From positions 1,054,001 to 1,118,000 of the forward strand of contig NZ_CP029463.1 of the NCBI RefSeq assembly GCF_003148385.1: a stretch of DNA of 64,000 bases, in the 5' to 3' direction. Of this stretch, positions 38,572 to 48,446 are shown in pieces (position 1 is the first letter of the stretch; every line of letters begins with the position of its first letter). The DNA comes from Flavobacterium sediminis (GTDB taxonomy: Bacteria > Bacteroidota > Bacteroidia > Flavobacteriales > Flavobacteriaceae). Position numbers and translations under genes: made by a program. A model generated the notes under the pieces. It saw nothing but the letters and a program-made list of their open reading frames with translations. It was not told the origin of the DNA and did not search any database.

Positions 38572-39840
38572 ATGGAAGTGGTCATAATTATCGTCTGTTT
38601 AATACTTTCTGCTTTTTTTTCAGGCATGGAGATCGCCTATGTTTCTTCAAACAAAGTCTTTCTGTCATTAGAGAAAAAGCAAAACAATTTCAACGCTCAG
38701 ATCTTAGCTAAAATAACGGAAAAACCTTCGCAATTCATCACAGCAATGCTTGTAGGCAACAATGTGGTCTTAGTGATCTACGGAATCTATTCAGGTGACC
38801 TGATCATGGATTGGCTTAATTCTTTTTCTATCGGTTTTTCCTCATTTACCAATCTGCTTTTACAGACCCTTATTTCGACTGCGATCATCCTGATCACAGC
38901 CGAGTTCTTACCGAAAGTATTCTTTCAGATCTATGCTAATAATTTCATGAAGCTTTTTGCTTTTCCTTCTTATCTGTTTTACCATCTTTTCTATTGGGTT
39001 TCCCTTTTCATCATATGGATATCCGATTTCGTTTTAAAAAGATTCTTCAAAACAGAAGGCGATCAGGTTCAGGATTATTTCAGCAAGGTAGAATTAGGAA
39101 ACTTCATATCAGAACAAATGAACGGCGTAAGCGATGAGGATGAAATTGACTCAGAGATACAGATCTTCCAAAATGCTTTAGAGTTTTCTGATTTAAAAGC
39201 CCGGGATATCATGACGCCCCGAACTGAAATTGCGGGTGTCGACATATTGGATTCTGTTGAAGATTTACGCCAATTATTCATAGAAACCGGCTATTCCAAA
39301 ATTGTGGTCTATCAAAATTCCATTGACGATATTTTAGGTTACGTTCATTCTTTCGAATTGTTTAAAAAACCGAAAACCATTAAATCAGTCATGATCCCTA
39401 TGGAATTTGTTCCGGAAACGATTTACATAAAAGACCTACTCAATATTTTAACCAAAAAGCGAAAAAGTATGGCCATTATTCTGGACGAATACGGCGGAAC
39501 TTCAGGTATTGTTACAGTAGAAGATATCATTGAAGAACTTTTTGGTGAAATTGAAGACGAACACGATTTAGACGAAGAGCTGATAGAAGAACAACTGGAA
39601 GAAAATATTTATTTATTTTCTGCGCGTTTAGAAGTGGAGATCCTTAACGAAAAGTACAATCTTAACATCCCCGAATCAGACTCATACAGTACTCTCGGAG
39701 GGTTTATTGTACACAACACTAAGGAAATACCACAAAATGAAGAAAAGATACAAATCGAAAACTTTGAAATAACCATTCATTCAGCAAGCAATAAAAAAAT
39801 TGAATTGGTTCGTTTTTGCGTTAAAGAAGAAAAATTATAA
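38572..39840 (+). CDS. CNNM/CorC-type hemolysin-family transporter
   Basis: A 422-residue membrane protein. An N-terminal DUF21 (CNNM) domain with four hydrophobic segments (starting VVIIIVCLILSAFFSGMEIA) precedes a CBS pair (ARDIMTPRTEIAGVD, then MAIILDEYGGTSGIVTVEDIIEELFG) and a C-terminal CorC/HlyC domain (STLGGFIVH). The family acts in magnesium or cobalt efflux or homeostasis. The hemolysin label is historical. It lies between the small membrane protein gene and the PPIase gene. Confidence 0.88.
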   Translation: MEVVIIIVCLILSAFFSGMEIAYVSSNKVFLSLEKKQNNFNAQILAKITEKPSQFITAMLVGNNVVLVIYGIYSGDLIMDWLNSFSIGFSSFTNLLLQTLISTAIILITAEFLPKVFFQIYANNFMKLFAFPSYLFYHLFYWVSLFIIWISDFVLKRFFKTEGDQVQDYFSKVELGNFISEQMNGVSDEDEIDSEIQIFQNALEFSDLKARDIMTPRTEIAGVDILDSVEDLRQLFIETGYSKIVVYQNSIDDILGYVHSFELFKKPKTIKSVMIPMEFVPETIYIKDLLNILTKKRKSMAIILDEYGGTSGIVTVEDIIEELFGEIEDEHDLDEELIEEQLEENIYLFSARLEVEILNEKYNLNIPESDSYSTLGGFIVHNTKEIPQNEEKIQIENFEITIHSASNKKIELVRFCVKEEKL

Positions 39841-39929
39841 AAATTTTAATTGAAATATTATTTTTTCTTTTTTATTATTAAATAGATAATCGTATTTTCG
39901 CCCTCTGAAAAAAAGTAAATTGATATAAA

Positions 39930-42032
39930 ATGGCAGTTTTAGGTAAAATTAGACAAAAAACAGGACTACTTATATTCTTAATAGCACTTGCGCTAATCAT
40001 CTTTGTAGTTCAAGGAGCTTTAGAGAATGGTTTTTTTGGTTCTAATGCAAACAATATCGGTTCTGTAAACGGAACAGATATCGATGCACAAACTTTCATG
40101 CGCAAAGTAGCTCAGGTTGAGAAACAAAACCAGAACATGAGCAACACTCAGGCAATGAACAACGTTTGGGAACAGGAATTAAGAGGTATTATCGTAGGTG
40201 AACAAGTTGAGAAATTAGGACTTGGCATTGCTGATGACCAATTAATCAACGTTATCAAAACCAACCCTTACTTTTCACAAAATCCGCAATTTTTAAATGC
40301 TGCCGGACAATTTGACGAAGCAAAATTCAAAGAATTCGTTAAGTCAATCAAGAACGACCAAAACCAAGATCGTTGGGCTGAATGGCAAAATTTTGAAAAT
40401 GAGGTAGAAAAATCTGCAATTGAGCAATTGTATTTTAACCTGATCAAAGGAAGTATCTATACTACCAAAGCAGAAGGAAAATTCAAACATGTTGCTGAAA
40501 ATAAAAAAGTAGATTTTGAATATGTTACTGTACCTTACAACACGATCAATAATGACGAAGTAAAAGTTTCAGACGATGAGATCATTGCTTACATGAAAGA
40601 GCACCCGAAACAATACAAGTCTGATGCTACAAGAGCTATTGATTATGTTTTATTTGAAAACAAAGCTTCTAAAGAAGACGAAGATCTTGTGGGGAAAACC
40701 ATTAACGAGGTTCTATACGGAAATGTTGAATTCAACAAAAAAACTCAAAAGAACGACACTATTCCTGCATTCAAGGATGTAGTAAATGTTGCTGAGTTTG
40801 TAAACAAATATTCAGACATTAAATTTGATTCTACTTATTTAGCTAAAAAAGAATTACCTCTTGACTATCAGGAGCAATTATTCAATTTAGGAAAAGGTGA
40901 AGTATTCGGACCTTATTTGTTTAGCAATCACCAATGTGTTTCAAGAATGTTAGACAGAAAGCCTAATGCAAGCGCAAAAGCAAGTCACATTCTGATCAGT
41001 TTTGAAGGAGCTGAACGTTCGACTGCTACCCGAACTAAAGATGAGGCTCAGGCATTAGCAAACGAATTATTAGTTAAAGTAAAAGCTAACCCTAATGAAT
41101 TTGCTTCTCTGGCTGCTGCTAACAGTGATGATCCGGGTTCTAAAAACAACGGAGGTGTTTATGACAATATTGCACCGGGGCAAATGGTTCCTACTTTCAA
41201 TGATTTTGTTTTCAACAACCCTGTAGGTACTACCGGTATAGTTGAAACTGATTTCGGTTTCCACGTGATTAAGGTATTAGACAAATACGATGCTGTTCTA
41301 TTAGCAACTGTAGCACAAAGTATAGAGCCTTCAGAAACAACTATTGACGCTATCTACACTAAAGCAAGTAAATTTGAAGCTTTAGCCAATGAAAAGAAAT
41401 TTGACGAAGCAGCTAAAGAAGTTGAAGCTACTATTGTTCCTGCATCTAACTTAAAAGCTTCAGACGAATATGTAGCCGGTTTAGGCGCACAAAGAGAAAT
41501 TGTTCGTTGGGCTTTTAACGATGACACCAACAATGGTGATGTAAGACGTTTTGATGTACCACAAGGTTATGTTGTAGCTGTTTTAAAAGACAAAAACGAA
41601 ACCGGTTTATTATCAATCGATGTGGCAAGACAATCTGTTGGAAACATCTTAATGAATAAGAAAAAGGCAGAGATCATCAAGAAAAAAATGTCAGGAGCTA
41701 CTTTAGAAGACGTTTCTAAAGCTACCGGATCATCTATGATTTTAGCTTCAGGTGTTGCTACTTCAAGTCCTTTTATTCCGAACATCGGTAGTGAGCCGAA
41801 AGTTATCGGAACTGCATTTGATCTTGAAGCCGGTAAAACATCTAAATTAATCGATGGTAACACAGGTGTTTTCATGATCCGAACTAAGAGTATAACTGAT
41901 GCTCCGGAGGCTGCAAATGTTAATTCGTATGTAGAAACCGAGCTTACTCAACAACAAAATGCTGCACAAATGAGAGCTTATCAAGCACTTAAAGAAAAAG
42001 CTAAAATTGAAGACGAAAGAGCACGATTTTAA
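39930..42032 (+). CDS. PpiD/SurA-type peptidylprolyl isomerase
   Basis: A 700-residue periplasmic chaperone anchored by one N-terminal helix (about residues 13-29). The SurA_N/PpiD N-terminal helical domain is followed by a parvulin (PPIC) rotamase domain around residues 350-450 (SHILISFEGAERS, ANSDDPGSKNNGGVYDNIAPGQMVPTFNDF-type core, DFGFHVIKVL). A second, degenerate PPIC-like region lies near the C-terminus. It helps fold outer-membrane and secreted proteins. A near-consensus -7 box (TATTTTCG) lies about 31 bp before the ATG, and a strong terminator follows. Confidence 0.9.
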   Translation: MAVLGKIRQKTGLLIFLIALALIIFVVQGALENGFFGSNANNIGSVNGTDIDAQTFMRKVAQVEKQNQNMSNTQAMNNVWEQELRGIIVGEQVEKLGLGIADDQLINVIKTNPYFSQNPQFLNAAGQFDEAKFKEFVKSIKNDQNQDRWAEWQNFENEVEKSAIEQLYFNLIKGSIYTTKAEGKFKHVAENKKVDFEYVTVPYNTINNDEVKVSDDEIIAYMKEHPKQYKSDATRAIDYVLFENKASKEDEDLVGKTINEVLYGNVEFNKKTQKNDTIPAFKDVVNVAEFVNKYSDIKFDSTYLAKKELPLDYQEQLFNLGKGEVFGPYLFSNHQCVSRMLDRKPNASAKASHILISFEGAERSTATRTKDEAQALANELLVKVKANPNEFASLAAANSDDPGSKNNGGVYDNIAPGQMVPTFNDFVFNNPVGTTGIVETDFGFHVIKVLDKYDAVLLATVAQSIEPSETTIDAIYTKASKFEALANEKKFDEAAKEVEATIVPASNLKASDEYVAGLGAQREIVRWAFNDDTNNGDVRRFDVPQGYVVAVLKDKNETGLLSIDVARQSVGNILMNKKKAEIIKKKMSGATLEDVSKATGSSMILASGVATSSPFIPNIGSEPKVIGTAFDLEAGKTSKLIDGNTGVFMIRTKSITDAPEAANVNSYVETELTQQQNAAQMRAYQALKEKAKIEDERARF

Positions 42033-42057
42033 TCTCTCTTTTTAAATAAATCATACT

Positions 42058-42090
42058 AAAAAAGGAATCGATAATTCGATTCCTTTTTTT
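42058..42090 (+). terminator. intrinsic terminator of the PPIase gene
   Basis: AAAAAAGGAATCGA pairs with TCGATTCCTTTTTT (14-bp stem, TAAT loop). Confidence 0.9.
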
Positions 42091-42342
42091 ATGCACCTCA
42101 ATGTCTTTTTTTAAAGAAAATCAAATACCAAATCCTTTTTCTTCAAAACAAATCTTACTACTCAAAAACAGTATTATACACAGCAAATCATTAATATTTT
42201 CCTTATACCATCCTTTCATTTGAGTGCCATCTTCAAAAAACCATTAATAAGCTTTTCTATTCTGAAAAAGCAGGTATTCTCAACACCTTTACTTCTTCTA
42301 GCACAATTATTCTTATTCGGCTTAAAACACCTTTATACAGTA
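42091..42342. other. intergenic, no feature seen
   Basis: AT-rich DNA between two convergent terminators. I see no ORF of conserved character, RNA gene or repeat here. Confidence 0.6.
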
Positions 42343-42370
42343 CAAAAAAAGGAGCTTTAAGCTCCTTTTC
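42343..42370 (-). terminator. intrinsic terminator of the processing peptidase gene
   Basis: AAAAGGAGCTT pairs with AAGCTCCTTTT; on the minus strand the stem is followed by seven T. Confidence 0.85.
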
Positions 42371-42390
42371 TATATTACCTTATTATTTCT

Positions 42391-42909
42391 TTAGTCAACT
42401 CTTGAAAATTTATTTTTCTTTTGATTAACACTAGCTGTTTTTTGACTGTATAAATTCGTTTTTATATCACTTAATACATTCAATGCTTCATCTATATAAA
42501 CATCTTTTTGCATTTCCTCGTGCCAACGATTACGTTTTTCCTGAAGCACCGTATCTTTTGCAACAGCTTCAACTTCGTAAGGCAAAGACTCAAATGCTAA
42601 ATGATTAGTATAATTTGATATCGGTTTGAATTTTTTCAAGATAGCATCAGTCTTTTCTTCTTCTTTTTCATATTTTTTCAGATTCAGATCAAACTCATTG
42701 TCATCTTTTCTTTCAAAGATCCATTTTGCATTCTCATCAATTAATTTGAATTGGGCATTTTGAGCAACTCTGGCTTTACTTCTGTTAATAATAGGCTCAA
42801 AAGTATTAAACACCTCTTGGTAATCGGCCGGATCAATTTTATCCCAAGGTAATGCGTATTTTTCATCGCGCTCACCCATATCTAAATACCCAAATCTATC
42901 CGGTAACAC
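42391..42909 (-). pseudogene. prc: carboxy-terminal processing peptidase, C-terminal part (frameshifted)
   Basis: 172 codons encoding the C-terminal (DUF3340-like) domain of a Prc/tail-specific protease: LPDRFGYLDMGERDEKYALPWDKIDPADY and onward. Its apparent ATG is internal to the conserved sequence SDVVLPDRF, whose codons lie just upstream in the same frame. It is therefore the displaced end of the protein encoded by 42918-44564. It has no catalytic residues of its own. Confidence 0.88.
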
Positions 42910-42917
42910 TACATCAC

Positions 42918-44564
42918 TTAAAACCCCTTCTCTTTGCGTTGAGCCCCGTTAATTCTATAAAATTTCTGAGTCGTCGTTTTCAAAGCACCTAAGTCACCAT
43001 AAGAATTCCCTCTGACAAACTGATTCAAATCAATAACATTTTGCACAGTTCCTTTACCATAAGTGTGCTTACTACCGATAACGATTCCTCTTTTGTAATC
43101 CTGAATAGCTGCTGCAAAAATCTCTGATGCAGAAGCTGAAAAATTATCTACCATCACAACCAAAGGACCATCCCATTGCACTTGCGGATCTTTATCGAAT
43201 AAAACATCTTGTTTTCTGTTGGCTGACTTTACCTGAACAACCGGTCCTTCTTTGATAAACAATCCGGTCATATTTACAACCGTTTCCAGCGAACCTCCTC
43301 CGTTTCCTCTCAGATCCATAACAATTCCTTGCACCCCTTGCTCTTTCAATCGTTCAATTTCTAAAGCAACATCTTTAAAAGCATCTCTCTCTGCTTTGTT
43401 ATCAAAACTGATGTAGAATTTTGGCAAATAGATAATTCCGAATTTTTTTCCGTCTTTTTCTACGGTAGATGACTTGGCAAAAGTTTCTTCTGTTTCCACT
43501 TCGTCTCTTATAATAGAAATAACTTCTATAGTTCCATCTACTTTTTTAACGGTTAAACGCACCTCAGTCCCTTTAGGCCCTTTTATCTTTTTCACTACAT
43601 CATCCAAACGCATTCCGGCAATATCCAGAGGTTCTTCATCAGCTTGTCCTACTTTAAGAATCACATCACCGGCTTCTAATTCTTTTCCTCTCCATGCCGG
43701 TCCGCCTGAGATTAATTCCGAAACCTCAACAGCATCATTTTTCTTTTGCAATCTGGCACCGATCCCCTCAAATTTTCCACTCATACTGATATCGAACTTA
43801 TCTTTATCATCCGGTGAAAAATAGAATGTATGCGGATCAAAACGCTCCACGATTGAGTTTAAGAAAATAGAGAACCAGTCGTTTCTATCTAATTCTTTCT
43901 GGATAAAGTTGAAATAATCATTTAAAGATTTTTCAGAACTTTCTCTGGCTTCTTTTTCTAACACTTTAAAAGGTTTCTTTTCGTAGGTACTGTCCTTTTT
44001 AAACTTCTCTTCTTCTAATTTTTCCTTATCTGTTACCGTTGACAAAACAGAAAGTTTTAATTGCTTTCTCCATCTGTCTTTTAACTCCTTCTCATTTTTA
44101 ACATAAGGCAGGTGATCATAATCTACATTAATCGTCTCTTCTTTAGAAAAATCGAATGGTTTACTCAATATTTCATCGTATATAGCTCTTGATTCTTCAA
44201 TTCTTTTTAACAAACGATTATTCGTCAAGTCAAAAAAGGTAAGATCTTTATCACGAATCAAATCGTCAATTTTATCCTGATATTTTGAAAATTCATCAAT
44301 ATCCGACTGTAAAAAGAAACGCTTAGTAGGATCAACCCCATCAATATATTTAGTATATACGTCTTTCGAAAAATCATCATCCATAGCGATCGGACTATAA
44401 TGCCCTTTTTCTAAAATGAACGACAATAATTCCAATAAAAGTTTATCTTTTTCAGGGTCTTCTACTTTTTTAGAAGGCATAAAACTCCATAGCACGGCTG
44501 AAATTACCGTAACGAACAAAATAATCTTATAATTTCTCTTCATAAATTCAAAAATTCTTTTCAT
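42918..44564 (-). pseudogene. prc: carboxy-terminal processing peptidase (Prc/S41), N-terminal part (frameshifted)
   Basis: 548 codons of a tail-specific periplasmic protease: N-terminal helix (YKIILFVTVISAVLWSF), a helical domain, a PDZ domain (GIGARLQKKNDAVEVSELISGGPA), then the S41 catalytic core with VDNFSASASE (nucleophile Ser) and GKGTVQ (Lys base). The frame ends TQKFYRINGAQRKEKGF and a stop. Restoring one G in the GGGG run (42944-42947 on the plus strand) gives INGGSTQREGVLSDVVLPDRF, the usual family sequence, and joins the C-terminal ORF for about 725 residues. The catalytic residues lie before the break. Confidence 0.88.
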
Positions 44565-44954
44565 TGAAAATTTTTAACTAAGTTACATAAAAAACCATGC
44601 CACTACATTGCAAGGTACGATAATTTTTTGTTAAAGCCTCCCTACTAATGGGGCATGAATACTATTATTGAGCGAATTTTAATTATTTTAGCAAAAAAAG
44701 GTTAGTAAAAAGCAAAAATAAGCAAAACGGTTAAAACCGTTGTTATACAAAGCTTTGTAAAATTGTAGTCTTAGTTTGGAACTCGGTGTCTGATAGGTTT
44801 TGTGCTTAAAATGACAAGGTTAGGTTACTAATTCGTTACCGATTGACAACGGTAACAATACAACTTAACTGATTATACTTCAGTCTTTTGCTCTGTTTTC
44901 TCTATTTCCTTGTAACTCAATGTAATTTAATTTTAAACATTAAACATTCGAGTT
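44565..44954. other. integrase upstream region with clustered inverted repeats (candidate att/promoter region)
   Basis: 390 bp between the chromosomal peptidase gene and the element's recombinase, with no gene. Three short inverted repeats lie within about 130 bp: AACGGTT-AA-AACCGTT (44726-44741), the perfect palindrome TACAAAGCTTTGTA (44746-44759), and GTTACCG-N8-CGGTAAC (44835-44856). Such clusters near an integrase are typical of core and arm sites. The crossover point cannot be placed without the element's other end. Confidence 0.5.
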
Positions 44955-46205
44955 ATGGAGCAGACAAAAAAATCGACGTTCAAACTGCTTTTCTATCTGA
45001 AAAAGAACGAACTGAAAAAGAATGGTAACGCCCCAATTATGGCACGTATTACCATTGATGGAACACCTAAAACTTTGGGAACAAAGTTAGAAATTGACCC
45101 TAATAATTGGGATTTAAAATACGGAAGAGTTGAGGGCAAAAGTGCCACAGCTTTGAGCATTAACAAAAAACTGGACAATATACGAGGGCGTATTGACAAG
45201 ATATATGAAGATATGCTGAAGCACGAGGGCTTTGCTACTGCCCAAAAAGTAAAATTATCTTTTTTGGGTGTAGGTGTAATGGATGATGCAATACTAAAAG
45301 TCTTTAACGACCAAAATGAAGATTTTAAAAAATTGGTTGAAAAGGAAGAACGCTCCCAGAGTACCTATAATAAATATATCACTGTTTACAATCATCTTAC
45401 CACATTTATAAAAGAGCGTTATCATCGTGATGATATGGCTTTTCGGGAATTGACTGCCGACTTTATTCGTGAGTTTGATTTTTATCTTCGATATGATTTA
45501 CAGTCCTCTCATAATACGGTCTGGGTTTACACAATGCCTGTATTAAGTCTGGTTGAATTGGCTATTAAGAAAGGTTTGATACGTGATAATCCGTTTCAGG
45601 ATTATGAAATTAGTATGGAAGAAACCGACAGAGGGTACATTCTTAAAGAAGATGTTGAAAGATTTATGCTATGCGTACCATCGCACCCACGCTATGAACT
45701 TGTAAAAGACCTTTTTATTTTCAGTTGCTTTACCGGACTTGCATACGCAGATATTAAAAAATTGACAAGAAACAATATTCAATCATTCTTTGATGGACAT
45801 CAGTGGATTATCAGCAAGAGGAAAAAATCAGATGTTGCATCCAATGTTCGACTAATGGAAATACCAAAACGCATCATTGAAAAATATCAGGGCACAACAA
45901 GAAATGAATTTATCTTCCCCGTTCCGACCAATGCAACCTGTAATACCCACGTAGGTAAATTGATTGGAAAAGCAGAAATTATTACAGAACAAAAAGTAAC
46001 CTTTCATACGGCAAGACATACTTTTGGAACAATGTTCTTGACCGAGGGTGTACCACTTGAAAGCCTTAGCAAAATGATGGGACATAAAAATATTGCTACT
46101 ACTCAGATTTATGCTAAAATCACAAGCCAGAAAATCAGTAAGGATATGGACTTAGTTGCCCCAAAATTTCAAGCTATGGAAGAAGCATTTTTAACAGCAA
46201 TCTGA
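44955..46205 (+). CDS. tyrosine recombinase / integrase of an integrative conjugative element
   Basis: A 416-residue site-specific integrase with an N-terminal arm-binding domain (LKKNELKKNGNAPIMARITI-type), a SAM-like core-binding domain (about 110-215) and a C-terminal catalytic domain. HTARHTFGTM (near 350) supplies His and Arg II, GHKNIATTQIYAKI the final His and nucleophile Tyr (near 383). The usual first Arg (TGLR) is replaced: the sequence reads FTGLAYADIKKL (near 260), as in the Bacteroidota IntDOT-like group. It should integrate and excise the element. A terminator follows; it marks the chromosomal edge of the island. Confidence 0.9.
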   Translation: MEQTKKSTFKLLFYLKKNELKKNGNAPIMARITIDGTPKTLGTKLEIDPNNWDLKYGRVEGKSATALSINKKLDNIRGRIDKIYEDMLKHEGFATAQKVKLSFLGVGVMDDAILKVFNDQNEDFKKLVEKEERSQSTYNKYITVYNHLTTFIKERYHRDDMAFRELTADFIREFDFYLRYDLQSSHNTVWVYTMPVLSLVELAIKKGLIRDNPFQDYEISMEETDRGYILKEDVERFMLCVPSHPRYELVKDLFIFSCFTGLAYADIKKLTRNNIQSFFDGHQWIISKRKKSDVASNVRLMEIPKRIIEKYQGTTRNEFIFPVPTNATCNTHVGKLIGKAEIITEQKVTFHTARHTFGTMFLTEGVPLESLSKMMGHKNIATTQIYAKITSQKISKDMDLVAPKFQAMEEAFLTAI

Positions 46206-46229
46206 TTAATCTTTATTACTTCATAAGCG

Positions 46230-46257
46230 AGCAGAACTTAACGGTTCTGCTTTTTTT
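46230..46257 (+). terminator. intrinsic terminator after the integrase
   Basis: AGCAGAAC pairs with GTTCTGCT, a 6-nt loop, then T7. Confidence 0.85.
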
Positions 46258-46662
46258 ATGCCCTCATTAATCCATTTTCAAATCTCTATCACAGGCTTTC
46301 ATAGCCTGGTCATTTATTCTAAAAGGTTTATTAGATAATAAATTTTCCACAATCAACCGGTAAAAAGGCAGCTAAGTTATAGCGGGCTGCCATCGCACCT
46401 CCCCAACCAAAAGACTACGGCATAATGGCAAGGCAAAATGATGGCTTCGCCGGTTGTAGTGTGTTGCCTTGCCACCCTCCGGGACTTATTCCGTTTCCTT
46501 TTGGTTTTTCCGCATAGCCCGCTTGGATTATCTGCTTTCTTTTTTCCGGTTTTTCTTTTGGAAAAATGATTTGCGAAGCGAAGCGGAGAAAGCCACTAAC
46601 AGGGAGCAGGAAGCGAAGAAAGCGAACGTAACAAAATGTAAAACTTTTAAAACAGGACGATT
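46258..46662. other. structured non-coding stretch before ssb
   Basis: 405 bp, GC-richer than the chromosome, without a convincing gene. It contains a 10-bp perfect inverted repeat, GGCAAGGCAA (46427-46436) with TTGCCTTGCC (46464-46473), and further on repeated AGCGAAG/GCGAAGCGG words. A 65-codon ORF (46469-46666) has no protein-like character. The region may be an mRNA leader, a regulatory RNA or an origin-type site. Confidence 0.4.
46427..46473. repeat. 10-bp perfect inverted repeat
   Basis: Arms 46427-46436 and 46464-46473 are separated by 27 nt that contain CTTCGCCGG. No T-tract follows, so it is unlikely to be a terminator. Confidence 0.55.
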
Positions 46663-47058
46663 ATGAACATCATAGGAAGACTGACAAAAGATGCGGAAGT
46701 ACGCACATTGTCGAACGAAAAACAGGTAGTAAACTTCTCAGTTGCGACCAACGAAAGCTACCGTAACAAACAGGGCGAACGTGTAGAGCAAACAACCTAT
46801 TTCGATTGTGCCTACTGGCTATCGGCAAAAGTAGCAAACCTGCTTACAAAAGGCACATTGGTAGAACTCACGGGCAGGGTAAGCACAAGGGCGTGGATAG
46901 GCAAAGACGGCGAAGCACGTTCGGGGCTAAACTTCAATACCTCACAAATCAAATTACACGGAGGTAGCAAGAAAGTAGAAACCGTACAGGCTACTGCTGC
47001 ACAATCTGAAAGCAACGGATTTACAGCGCAGGGAGTAAATGACGACCTCCCATTTTAA
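46663..47058 (+). CDS. ssb: single-stranded DNA-binding protein
   Basis: A 131-residue SSB. The OB-fold begins MNIIGRLTKDAEVRT and continues VNFSVATNESYRNKQGE, TTYFDCAYW and LVELTGRVSTRAWIG. The acidic tail ends DDLPF, the tip that recruits partner proteins. Element-borne copies protect single-stranded DNA after conjugative transfer or during replication. First gene of the element's leading module, followed by a DUF932 protein and the PRTRC cassette. Confidence 0.93.
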   Translation: MNIIGRLTKDAEVRTLSNEKQVVNFSVATNESYRNKQGERVEQTTYFDCAYWLSAKVANLLTKGTLVELTGRVSTRAWIGKDGEARSGLNFNTSQIKLHGGSKKVETVQATAAQSESNGFTAQGVNDDLPF

Positions 47059-47103
47059 CAACTAACATTCAATCATTTTTTAACTATCAAAATTTCAAAC
47101 ATT

Positions 47104-48177
47104 ATGGCACATAATATCAATTTCAACGAGAGAACAGGACGTTATTCATTCTTTAGCGTTCAACAAAAAGCGTGGCACGGTTTAGGGCAAATCGTGGAGC
47201 AATACCCAACAAGCGAAGAAGCTATTATACACGCAGGGTTAGATTATGAGGTCGAAAAATCCCCTCTATTTACCAAAGGTTCGGGCATTATCGAAACTGC
47301 CAACGGCATAGAGATAGGCAGTAGCGAATTAGCTGTACCTAACTATTTCGCCAACATACGCACCGATAACAATGCAGTATTGGGCGTAGTCGGCAAGGAT
47401 TACCACATTGTACAAAACCGTGAAGCCTTTAATTTCTTTGATGCTATTGTAGGTGGTGGCGAGGGCATTCTATATGAAACCGCAGGAGCGTTAGGCAACG
47501 GAGAACGCATTTTTATCACAGCGAAACTACCCGACTATATCCGTGTAGGCAATGGCGATGATGTAACGGAAAAGTACATTTTCTTAACCACTTCGCACGA
47601 TGGTAGCGGAAGTATCACAGCCGCATTTACTCCTATCAGGATTGTATGCCAAAACACACTGAATGCCTCACTACGCAGTATGACCAATGTAGTTCGTATC
47701 AAACACACTTCGGGAGCAAAACAACGTATCGAGAACGCCCACAAGATTATGGGACTTGCCAATACTTTGAGCAACCAATTAGAGGGTATTTTCAACGAGT
47801 GGACAAAAGTAAAAGTGAATGACCGAGAAGTAAGAAAGCTAATCCAGTTGGCACTTTGCCCAAACAAGGAAACGCTTGACCTTATCAAAAAAGGTGCAGA
47901 CGATGAAATTTCCACCGTGTTCAAAAACACCGTTGAAGACGCATTTGCATACGCTATGATAAGCGACACACAGCAAATGGATACCACCAAAGGTACATTG
48001 TTCGGAGCTTATAACGCTGTTACAGGCTACTATCAGAACGTAAGAAATTATAAGAATGATGAAGCCAAATTACAGAGCATTGTATTGGGTGGAACTGCAC
48101 AACTCAAATCACAGAAAGCATTTGAATTATGTACTGCATTTGCTTTGGACGGTGCGGAAATCCTAAACCTTAATTAA
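47104..48177 (+). CDS. DUF932 domain-containing protein (phage/plasmid-like, TIGR03299-type)
   Basis: A 357-residue protein. The family pattern is visible: WHGLGQIVEQYPTSEEAI near the start, VVGKDYHIVQNREAFNFFDAI, YIFLTTSHDGSGSITAAFTPIRIVCQNTL and IRHT-like VRIKHTSGAKQRI. DUF932 proteins are frequent on Bacteroidota conjugative elements and plasmids; their biochemical role is unknown. It lies between ssb and small ORFs leading to the PRTRC cassette, so a role in element replication or early establishment is plausible. Confidence 0.88.
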   Translation: MAHNINFNERTGRYSFFSVQQKAWHGLGQIVEQYPTSEEAIIHAGLDYEVEKSPLFTKGSGIIETANGIEIGSSELAVPNYFANIRTDNNAVLGVVGKDYHIVQNREAFNFFDAIVGGGEGILYETAGALGNGERIFITAKLPDYIRVGNGDDVTEKYIFLTTSHDGSGSITAAFTPIRIVCQNTLNASLRSMTNVVRIKHTSGAKQRIENAHKIMGLANTLSNQLEGIFNEWTKVKVNDREVRKLIQLALCPNKETLDLIKKGADDEISTVFKNTVEDAFAYAMISDTQQMDTTKGTLFGAYNAVTGYYQNVRNYKNDEAKLQSIVLGGTAQLKSQKAFELCTAFALDGAEILNLN

Positions 48178-48229
48178 ATAATAACAGGCTACCGCCTTAA
48201 ACGGTGGTAGCCTACTATAAAAAATCAAT

Positions 48230-48436
48230 ATGGAAGCGAATACAATAGAAGAAGCAAAAAATCTGGCTAAAGCACAGAGCCTTGAAAAGAAGCACATAGA
48301 CGAAACCATACACATTATTTACTGCAATAGAACAGAAAAATTCTATGTAGATACTAACGGTTTAATACGCCTTTGGGAACAATCATTCGGCTACTATGTA
48401 AATGGGATTTATACCTCCGAAAAATTAAACTCTTAA
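48230..48436 (+). CDS. hypothetical protein, 68 residues
   Basis: A small acidic-to-neutral ORF (MEANTIEEAKNLAKAQ...) with a helical N-terminus and a short beta segment (IHIIYCNRTEKFYVDTNG). No family is recognised. It lies 52 bp after the DUF932 gene and 10 bp before the next small ORF, in an apparent operon running into PRTRC genes. Confidence 0.6.
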   Translation: MEANTIEEAKNLAKAQSLEKKHIDETIHIIYCNRTEKFYVDTNGLIRLWEQSFGYYVNGIYTSEKLNS

Positions 48437-48446
48437 CAGCAAAGCA

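Noticed and set aside
44565..44954. tRNA gene as integration target
   Set aside because: No tRNA cloverleaf is present beside the integrase, and the two tRNAs in the window are more than 10 kb away.
46469..46666. 65-codon ORF overlapping the ssb start
   Set aside because: Composition is not protein-like and it runs through the inverted-repeat region into ssb in another frame; treated as chance.
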